Below are positions 24,484 to 30,263 of a stretch of 30,263 nucleotides of DNA, in pieces. Numbering within the stretch: the first letter of the stretch is position 1; each line of letters opens with the position of its first letter. The stretch lies in contig JADHVS010000032.1 of the NCBI GenBank assembly GCA_016783865.1, positions 1 through 30,263 of the forward strand, read 5' to 3'. A program made the translations under genes and the position numbers. The notes under the pieces were generated by a model, which searched no databases, had not been told where the DNA came from, and saw only the letters and a list, made by a program, of their open reading frames with translations. Source of the DNA: Bacteroidales bacterium (GTDB taxonomy: Bacteria > Bacteroidota > Bacteroidia > Bacteroidales > SM23-62).

Positions 24484-25540
24484 TTCACAATTTATCTGGA
24501 GAGAATACCAGAAATATATTGCCGATGACCATTACTATTATGTTAGAAGTTGCATCAGGCAGAATTTTTTCCCCGGTGCAGAACAGGCTTTTATAAAGAT
24601 ACTGGCCAATGACCTTGGGAAAGACCTTTATACAGATCCTGAACATACTACCTGTACGGGAATTGGTTATCATGTTGACCTGGTAAAAATGGAGACAACC
24701 ATGACGGTTATTGCGAGGCAGTTTGCGCTGATGACACAGGCAGGTTACAGGAATTTACTCGTTTCGTGTGTTACATCCTTCGGGCTTTACAATGAAATTC
24801 TTGAAATCTGGGAGAATCATCCCGAAATTGAAGAAAAGATAAGGGATTATCTTTATAAAGCTACAGGTATGGTCTTTGAAAAACCTGAAAATCTTGTTCA
24901 TTCCAGTGACGTATTGCATAAATACAAAGACCAGTTGGCTGCCATTATCCCTTATAGGCTTATAAACAGGAACACAGGGGAACCCCTTCATATAATCGAT
25001 CATATCGGCTGTCATTATGCTAAGATCTTCCCGGAAAAGGGAATAGGCGGAGCCGAAAATCCCTGTGTGCTCTCAGGCATCGTGGATGCCTTTGGCGGAA
25101 AACCAGTTGATTATCCTGAAAGAAGAATGTGCTGCGGATTTGGTTTCAGGCAGTACTTTTTAAAATCCAGCAGGGGATATTCCCTGTCGTGCGGGTATAA
25201 AAAATTCAAGGCCATGGAACCATACAAACCAGACCTGATCATTACAAACTGTCCCGGTTGTAATTACTTCTTCGACCGCTGGCAATATGTTATCAGTGAA
25301 ACAAAAGGGGAAACATACGGGGAGAAAGGAAATGGAATCCCGGTGCTTTCCTCAGAAGAAATCACAGCACTGTGCCTGGGATATGATCCGTGGGAAATTG
25401 GCCTGCAGATGCACCAGACGGCTGTTGAACCGCTGCTGGTAAAAATGGGAGTCGAATATAATCCGGCGGATAAATATAAGGGATATTCAGGCCGGCAACT
25501 GGAGAAACCGGGAATACCTGAACTCTTAAAGGTTTATTAA
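24470..25540 (+). CDS. HdrB-like protein with one intact and one degenerate CCG domain
   Basis: A 356-residue protein of the heterodisulfide reductase subunit B family. Such proteins carry two CCG domains whose cysteines hold non-cubane [4Fe-4S] clusters that reduce disulfides. The C-terminal set is complete: C181 (GCHY), C221-C222 (MCCGFG), C261 and C264 (NCPGC). The N-terminal set is reduced to C28, C62 (TCTG instead of CCG) and C100 (SCVTS instead of CxxC), so it probably cannot bind a normal cluster. The ATG at 24470 overlaps the HdrC stop; ATG 24461 is an alternative. The frame stays open to 24365, but that part lies inside the upstream gene. The HdrA-like gene starts 3 bp after the stop, so they are coupled. 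Confidence 0.87.
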   Translation: MKNNDSQFIWREYQKYIADDHYYYVRSCIRQNFFPGAEQAFIKILANDLGKDLYTDPEHTTCTGIGYHVDLVKMETTMTVIARQFALMTQAGYRNLLVSCVTSFGLYNEILEIWENHPEIEEKIRDYLYKATGMVFEKPENLVHSSDVLHKYKDQLAAIIPYRLINRNTGEPLHIIDHIGCHYAKIFPEKGIGGAENPCVLSGIVDAFGGKPVDYPERRMCCGFGFRQYFLKSSRGYSLSCGYKKFKAMEPYKPDLIITNCPGCNYFFDRWQYVISETKGETYGEKGNGIPVLSSEEITALCLGYDPWEIGLQMHQTAVEPLLVKMGVEYNPADKYKGYSGRQLEKPGIPELLKVY

Positions 25541-25543
25541 TAC

Positions 25544-26572
25544 ATGAAAACATCAGCATACGATTGCATCATTATCGGATCAGGTCCGGCCGGCTTAAAA
25601 GCCGGTAATATTTTGAATACCTGCGGTTATAAAGTCTGCATACTGGAAAAGGAAAAAATACCGGGAGGGAAACTGAATACCTGGCATGAATTGTTCCCGC
25701 ATAATGAGCTGGCAGATGACATACTCAGGCAGATGCTGAAAGAAACACACCCCCTGGTCAGGACGTCGGTCAGGATCGATAACATATCCGGGATTAAAGA
25801 AGGATTTTCCGTTAAGGATCAGAATAATGATGAATACAGGGCCCGGGCACTGCTGGTTGCATCCGGGTTCAAACCCTTCGATGCCAGGCAAAAGGAAGAA
25901 TATGCCTATGGTATTTATCAGAATGTTATTACCTCTGTCGATCTCGAGCAAATGTTCAGGAGCAGCCGGGTGGTTAATGCAGCCGGACACGTTCCTGAAA
26001 AGGTGGCATTTATCTACTGCGTCGGATCAAGGGATATTAAAGTCGGCAATGAATTTTGCTCCGCTAACTGCTGTATAACAGGGATCAAGCAGGCCATAGA
26101 ACTGAAACAGCTGATCCCCAGTCTTCAGGTTTTCTGCCTTTACATGGACCTTCGGCTGGGTGGGAGATTCTTTGAATATTGTTATAAAACAGCCCAGGTA
26201 AAATATAAAATACAATTCATTCGCGGGAGATTGTCAGAAACAAATGAGAACCCGGACCAGACACTCGTCTTAAGATACGAGGATACACTCGCAGGAAGAC
26301 CTGCACAAATGACTGTTGACATGATCGTCCTGCTGGTAGGGATGCAACATGACGAAAGCATCATCAACTTAAATCCGGTAATTGATAAACACATTGGTCC
26401 GGATGGATATTTTGGCACCGGCAGAATTGAACAATCCGATAATAATACAGAAAATGGATTGTTTTTCGCAGGTTCCTGTACAGGACCCAAGAGCATCACA
26501 CAATCGACCGATGAAGCAGCGGAAGTGGCTTTCAGGGTGCACAAGTACCTGGTAAAATCATCCGGCATATAG
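25544..26572 (+). CDS. Short HdrA/QmoA-like FAD-dependent oxidoreductase
   Basis: A 342-residue flavoprotein. The N-terminal dinucleotide fold is IIIGSGPAGLKAG (about 9-21). The HdrA signature is present: C159 in YCVGSRD and C172, C176, C177 in FCSANCC. The C-terminal FAD segment GLFFAGSCTGPKSITQS is close to that of HdrA/QmoA. It lacks the N-terminal and the inserted or C-terminal ferredoxin domains of methanogen HdrA (about 650 residues), and is shorter than QmoA (about 410), so partner ferredoxins must supply those clusters. In Hdr and Qmo complexes this subunit holds FAD and distributes electrons; whether it bifurcates here is unknown. It lies 3 bp behind the HdrB-like gene and 13 bp before the second HdrC-like gene. 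Confidence 0.87.
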   Translation: MKTSAYDCIIIGSGPAGLKAGNILNTCGYKVCILEKEKIPGGKLNTWHELFPHNELADDILRQMLKETHPLVRTSVRIDNISGIKEGFSVKDQNNDEYRARALLVASGFKPFDARQKEEYAYGIYQNVITSVDLEQMFRSSRVVNAAGHVPEKVAFIYCVGSRDIKVGNEFCSANCCITGIKQAIELKQLIPSLQVFCLYMDLRLGGRFFEYCYKTAQVKYKIQFIRGRLSETNENPDQTLVLRYEDTLAGRPAQMTVDMIVLLVGMQHDESIINLNPVIDKHIGPDGYFGTGRIEQSDNNTENGLFFAGSCTGPKSITQSTDEAAEVAFRVHKYLVKSSGI

Positions 26573-26585
26573 AAGCATAAACATC

Positions 26586-26930
26586 ATGACAGATTTTGGA
26601 TTCAGCATCCATGAAGACCTGATGATCGATCATGACAGGTCATCACCGATTTATAAAAGCATACAGGACATCGTGCCTTCAGTATCCTCATGTATAGCAT
26701 GCGGAAGCTGTACAGGCACATGTATCTCTTCAGATAAAACAGGAACCGGTTTCAGGAAATGGTTAATTCTCCTGAAGAACGGGCAGTATAAGCTGCTGAA
26801 AGCACAGCTGGAATATTGCCAGTTCTGCGGTAAATGTTCTCTTGTCTGTCCTCGTGGGATAAATACACGCAAAGCCATCCTTGAAATGAAAAAGTATTTT
26901 AATAATAATTACCATGATATTCCTGCTTAA
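26586..26930 (+). CDS. Second HdrC-like 2[4Fe-4S] ferredoxin-type protein
   Basis: A 114-residue protein with CIACGSCTGTC (C36, C39, C42, C46) and CQFCGKCSLVCP (C78, C81, C84, C88). The ~30-residue spacing between the motifs follows the HdrC pattern, not that of a compact bacterial ferredoxin. In the first motif the usual Pro after the fourth Cys is replaced (CISS). It has no membrane segment. It overlaps the following membrane gene by 17 bp (ATG at 26914), so the two are co-translated and the protein probably docks on that membrane subunit. It likely carries electrons between the short HdrA and the membrane HdrDE-like protein. Confidence 0.87.
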   Translation: MTDFGFSIHEDLMIDHDRSSPIYKSIQDIVPSVSSCIACGSCTGTCISSDKTGTGFRKWLILLKNGQYKLLKAQLEYCQFCGKCSLVCPRGINTRKAILEMKKYFNNNYHDIPA

Positions 26931-28746
26931 ATTACTGATAATTCTTCCTTTTACACTCGGACTGGCCTTTCTGGTCATTATCCTGACGATAAAATATTAC
27001 CAGTGGTTCAAAGCCCTCAATCCAAAAAACAAACTGAGGTTGTTGAAATCCTTCTCCATCAGATGGATTGTCTCATCCATTACAGAGATCATCAGGGAAT
27101 GTTTGCTGCACCTGAATATTTACCGGCAGAAAAGGCGATTGTGGTACATGCATATGAGTCTTGCCTTCGGATGGTTCCTGCTGATTGTAACAGGACATGC
27201 AGAATCCATCATTGCTACAGGTAAAGTATTCAGCACTCCATGGAAATCAGTTTTTTTCGACTATTTTTCAAGGGAACTGCAGACAGCAGGACTTACGGGA
27301 CATCTTTTTAATCACCTGATGGACTTTCTCCTGCTGTTTATCCTCTCCGGACTTTTTCTTGCCATATACAAAAGATTTAATTCAAGGTTACTGGGCTTAA
27401 AACGCAGGCCACTGCATAATTCTTCCGACCGATTTGCCATGACATTCCTATGGCTCATTTTCCCGGCAAGGTTTATTGCAGAGACGCTGAATCATTCATT
27501 TTATGGTGGGGGTGGTTTTATGACCGGTTTTTTTGGGAATATGATTGCTTTGCCTGACAGCCTGAAAATGATATCAGATTTAGGCTGGATCATTTATTCG
27601 CTTTCCCTGGGAGGATTTTTTATTGTATTGCCCTATTCAAGGTATATGCATATATTAACCGAAGTTCCTCATATTTTTCTGAAAAAGGCTTTCGTACAGG
27701 CATACCAGGACAAAGGATGCACCGAATTTCAAATTCATGCCTGTTCTTCCTGTGGCATTTGTCTGAACAGTTGCCAGATGACCACCCTTGATGGGTGCAG
27801 GGGGCAGACTTATTATTTTATCAGGAGCTTGCGGAATATATCCGGAACCTGTGAAAATAAGATAATGAACTGCCTGATGTGCGGCCGTTGTTTAAATGAT
27901 TGCCCGGTCGGGATTGATATTCTTTCAATCAGGTTGAACGAAAGGAACAGGATGAATGATGATTACGCATTTAATTATTCATACCTTGACACTCCTGACC
28001 TGAAAATATCTCCGGCGAGAGTAGTATTTTTCGGTGGATGCATGTCCCATCTGACGCCCGGAATTAATGCCTCTATGAGAAAGATATTTGATTATTACGG
28101 TGAAGATTATATTATAATCGATGAAACCGAACCGGTATGTTGCGGCAGGCCTTTATTTCTCTCAGGACAGAAGAAGGCATTCTTTGAAATTATGAAACGA
28201 ACGAGGGAAATAATATTATCCTGTGAACCCAGGTTGATTGTGACCCCCTGCCCTATCTGCCTGAACATGTTCAGGAATAATTATTTCTTCCCGGTGCCTG
28301 TTATTCATCACTCACAGTATCTGCAGTCTGTTATCCAGCGGGATAAACTGTTAGCAGGCAACTCAAACCTGAGAACAATGTATCACGATCCGTGTGAGCT
28401 GGGCAGGTACCTTGGTATTTACAATGAACCACGCCATGTGCTGAAACAGCTGGTCAGACTGCAAAATATTGATTACAGGCAAAATGATGGATTGTGCTGT
28501 GGTGGCAGCGTGGCTGATCTGGAGATTGATTTCGGGGAAAAACAAAAGATTGCAACTGAGGCATTGAAGCAACTACTATATAATGATACACAGTTACTTG
28601 CAACGGCATGTCCATTATGTAAATTAACCTTTAAAGCATCCAATATAATTCCTGTTAAGGATATAGCAGAAATATATGCTGAATCCTTATCAATACTCCG
28701 CCTTTCTGAAGAACTGGCTGCGAAAAAATCAATGATCTTGCAATAA
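26914..28746 (+). CDS. Membrane HdrE/HdrD fusion: cytochrome-b-like domain, 2[4Fe-4S] and two CCG domains
   Basis: A 610-residue protein. The N-terminal third is membrane-embedded: segments at about 3-27, 80-98, 133-152, 175-193 and 222-245, like HdrE/NarI/DsrM. Histidines H80, H95, H134, H194 and H246 are possible b-haem ligands. Two [4Fe-4S] motifs follow (C277, C280, C283, C287; C320, C323, C326, C330), then two complete CCG domains (C376, C409-C410, C446, C449; C494, C528-C529, C566, C569) as in HdrD. This resembles HdrE and HdrD joined in one chain and should exchange electrons between quinone and a cytoplasmic disulfide-type or other acceptor. It is the last gene of the operon. GlpC/DsrK-type proteins are related alternatives. 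Confidence 0.88.
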   Translation: MIFLLKLLIILPFTLGLAFLVIILTIKYYQWFKALNPKNKLRLLKSFSIRWIVSSITEIIRECLLHLNIYRQKRRLWYMHMSLAFGWFLLIVTGHAESIIATGKVFSTPWKSVFFDYFSRELQTAGLTGHLFNHLMDFLLLFILSGLFLAIYKRFNSRLLGLKRRPLHNSSDRFAMTFLWLIFPARFIAETLNHSFYGGGGFMTGFFGNMIALPDSLKMISDLGWIIYSLSLGGFFIVLPYSRYMHILTEVPHIFLKKAFVQAYQDKGCTEFQIHACSSCGICLNSCQMTTLDGCRGQTYYFIRSLRNISGTCENKIMNCLMCGRCLNDCPVGIDILSIRLNERNRMNDDYAFNYSYLDTPDLKISPARVVFFGGCMSHLTPGINASMRKIFDYYGEDYIIIDETEPVCCGRPLFLSGQKKAFFEIMKRTREIILSCEPRLIVTPCPICLNMFRNNYFFPVPVIHHSQYLQSVIQRDKLLAGNSNLRTMYHDPCELGRYLGIYNEPRHVLKQLVRLQNIDYRQNDGLCCGGSVADLEIDFGEKQKIATEALKQLLYNDTQLLATACPLCKLTFKASNIIPVKDIAEIYAESLSILRLSEELAAKKSMILQ

Positions 28747-28766
28747 TGGCCAAAAACCGGGCCATT
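28745..28766 (+). terminator. Possible terminator after the Hdr-like operon
   Basis: AATGGCC (28745-28751) and GGCCATT (28760-28766) form a perfect 7-bp stem right at the stop codon, followed by TGATAATTAAA rather than a strong T-run. It is a weak intrinsic terminator candidate. The remaining 85 bp to mnmE show no gene. Confidence 0.4.
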
Positions 28767-28851
28767 TGATAATTAAAATGCAATAGCAGTTGTTGGGAAG
28801 ATTGAGACAATCTGGAATAAATTAATACTTTTATTATTTAATTTATCGGGC

Positions 28852-30263
28852 ATGCAAAACGACTCGACAATATGTGCTATTGCAACTCCGTCGGGATCAG
28901 GGGCAATTTCTATTATCCGTGTTTCGGGTATGGACACCTTTAAGGTATGTCAAAAGCTCATTCGCTTCAAGGACAGAAGCAAGAAGAGGATCCAGGACCT
29001 GCCTGGAAATACCATTCATAACGCATCCATTGAGAACAAGGGAAGGCTTATCGATGATGTCCTGGTCAGCATTTTTGTTTCGCCCCGCTCCTACACGGGC
29101 GAAGATGTGATCGAGATTTCGTGTCACGGAGCGCACTATATCCAGCAACAAATCCTCGAGTTGCTAATCCACAATGGGGCACAGCTGGCCCGTCCCGGTG
29201 AGTTTACACAACGGGCATTCCTGAACGGGAAAATGGATCTTTCACAGGCCGAAGCTGTGGCTGATCTGATTGCCTCTGAATCAGCGGCCTCCCACAAAGT
29301 GGCTATTAACCAGATCAGGGGTGGATTCAGCAGTGAAATTGCTAATCTCAGGAAGCAATTGCTGCAATTCATTTCACTTATTGAACTGGAGCTCGATTTC
29401 AGCGAGGAGGATGTTGAATTTGCCGACAGGAAAGAACTGCAGGATTTGGTAAATGCAATACATACACACATAAAGGATCTGGTTAATTCATTCCAGTTGG
29501 GGAATGTGATCAAGAAGGGTGTTCCTGTTGCAATTACCGGTAAGACCAACGTTGGTAAATCAACACTGCTGAATGCATTGCTGCATGAGGAAAGAGCCAT
29601 TGTTTCTGAGATTGCCGGCACAACGCGCGATATAATTGAGGATGTGATCAATATTGAAGGATTCAGTTTCCGGTTTATTGATACGGCGGGACTCAGGTTA
29701 TCTTCTGATGCCATTGAGAACATTGGCATTCAAAAAGCCTTTGAAAAAATTAAACAGGCCTATATTGTGCTTTATGTTATTGATGCTACGCAGAAGATTG
29801 GCGAGATCGACCGGCTGGCAGCGAAAATTAAAAAGCGGCTGATAGACCTGGATAAAAAGCTCATATTCGTGCTGAATAAGATTGATGGATTGTCAGATGA
29901 AGAGCTATCCGATTTAAAGAACCTGAAAAAATTCAAAAACCTGACTTCCCGCGACAAGATACTTTTCATTTCTGCCTATTATGGCGAAAACATCGATCAC
30001 CTGGCCTCCCTCCTCGTCGCCCAGGTAAAGCAAAAAGACTCCGCCGAGCAGCCTGTGATCGTAACCAACACCCGCCATTACGAAGCCCTCTCCAAGGCCC
30101 TCGAAGCCATCGAACGAGTCCGGGACGGCTTGAAATCGGGAATCACCAGCGACTTCCTTGCCATGGATATTCGCGAGGTACTTCACTACCTGGGAGAAAT
30201 AACAGGTGAGGTTACAACCGATGAAATACTGGGAAATATATTTAGTAAATTTTGTATCGGAAA
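28852..30263 (+). CDS. mnmE: tRNA uridine-5-carboxymethylaminomethyl modification GTPase MnmE (3' end cut)
   Basis: 470 codons are present and the frame is open to the window edge. The N-terminal folate-binding domain starts TICAIATPSGSGAISIIRVS. The G domain has G1 GKTNVGKS (230-237, a variant of G-R-P-N-x-G-K-S), DTAGL (277-281) and NKID (342-345). The last residues FSKFCIG are the start of the conserved C-terminal FCIGK with the essential Cys, so only one base of the final Lys codon and the stop codon should be missing. With MnmG it installs the cmnm5 group on wobble U34 of several tRNAs. The ATG at 28852 gives the usual N-terminus. Confidence 0.95.
   Translation, partial: MQNDSTICAIATPSGSGAISIIRVSGMDTFKVCQKLIRFKDRSKKRIQDLPGNTIHNASIENKGRLIDDVLVSIFVSPRSYTGEDVIEISCHGAHYIQQQILELLIHNGAQLARPGEFTQRAFLNGKMDLSQAEAVADLIASESAASHKVAINQIRGGFSSEIANLRKQLLQFISLIELELDFSEEDVEFADRKELQDLVNAIHTHIKDLVNSFQLGNVIKKGVPVAITGKTNVGKSTLLNALLHEERAIVSEIAGTTRDIIEDVINIEGFSFRFIDTAGLRLSSDAIENIGIQKAFEKIKQAYIVLYVIDATQKIGEIDRLAAKIKKRLIDLDKKLIFVLNKIDGLSDEELSDLKNLKKFKNLTSRDKILFISAYYGENIDHLASLLVAQVKQKDSAEQPVIVTNTRHYEALSKALEAIERVRDGLKSGITSDFLAMDIREVLHYLGEITGEVTTDEILGNIFSKFCIG

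Noticed and set aside
23773..28746. Qmo or Tmc complex or GlpABC
   Set aside because: No aprAB/sat, dsr, cytochrome c3 or glpA genes are present, and the subunit set (two HdrC, HdrB, short HdrA, HdrDE fusion) does not match any of these.

Overview
The window has two parts that differ in character. From about 3600 to the end it is a Bacteroidota chromosome, probably Bacteroidales-like. The proteins are typical of that group: GyrA, ClpC, an FtsY with only the NG domain, RimO, an rpmB-rpmG-DUF4295 cluster, CinA, an M48 CAAX-type protease, a prolyl oligopeptidase lipoprotein and SucD. The DNA is AT-rich, promoter candidates resemble TAnnTTTG, and the short gaps between genes hold small word repeats and perfect palindromes. 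The first ~3.1 kb looks foreign by eye. It is richer in GC, has a sigma70-type promoter, and its genes are separated by imperfect palindromes ending in GTTRRRY-like boxes, as in integron attC sites.

Region 1 (1-3593) is read as the distal end of an integron cassette array, with all genes on the + strand. It holds the last 19 codons of a RelE-like toxin, an attC-like site (right end 311), a flavodoxin/WrbA-like cassette, an attC (1028-1158), a hipB-hipA toxin-antitoxin cassette with its own promoter and candidate operators, a 59-bp attC (3055-3113), and a last stretch with only a 36-codon ORF and a long palindrome (3501-3593) that may be a final attC or a MITE. No integrase is in the window.

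Region 2 (3600-21800) is housekeeping DNA, mostly on the - strand: a TPR protein, gyrA, clpC (+, divergent from gyrA), rimO and ftsY (overlapping stop/start), DUF4295, rpmG, rpmB, cinA, tRNA-Gly(CCC), tRNA-Thr(CGT), an M48 protease, a DUF6340-like lipoprotein, fabG, a prolyl oligopeptidase and sucD.

Region 3 (22034-28746, + strand) is the most interesting host locus. A membrane histidine kinase and a LuxR-type response regulator (4-bp overlap) precede five tightly packed genes for a heterodisulfide-reductase-like electron-transfer module: HdrC-like, HdrB-like, short HdrA-like, a second HdrC-like ferredoxin, and a membrane protein joining a cytochrome-b/HdrE/NarI-like domain to a ferredoxin and HdrD-like double-CCG domain. 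The likely arrangement is quinone pool to membrane b-haem to FeS to non-cubane clusters and FAD. The physiological substrate cannot be read from the sequence.

The window ends in mnmE, four bases before its expected stop. A recurring oddity in the host part is that sequence spanning stop codons is duplicated just downstream (gyrA, rimO, prolyl oligopeptidase, sucD).
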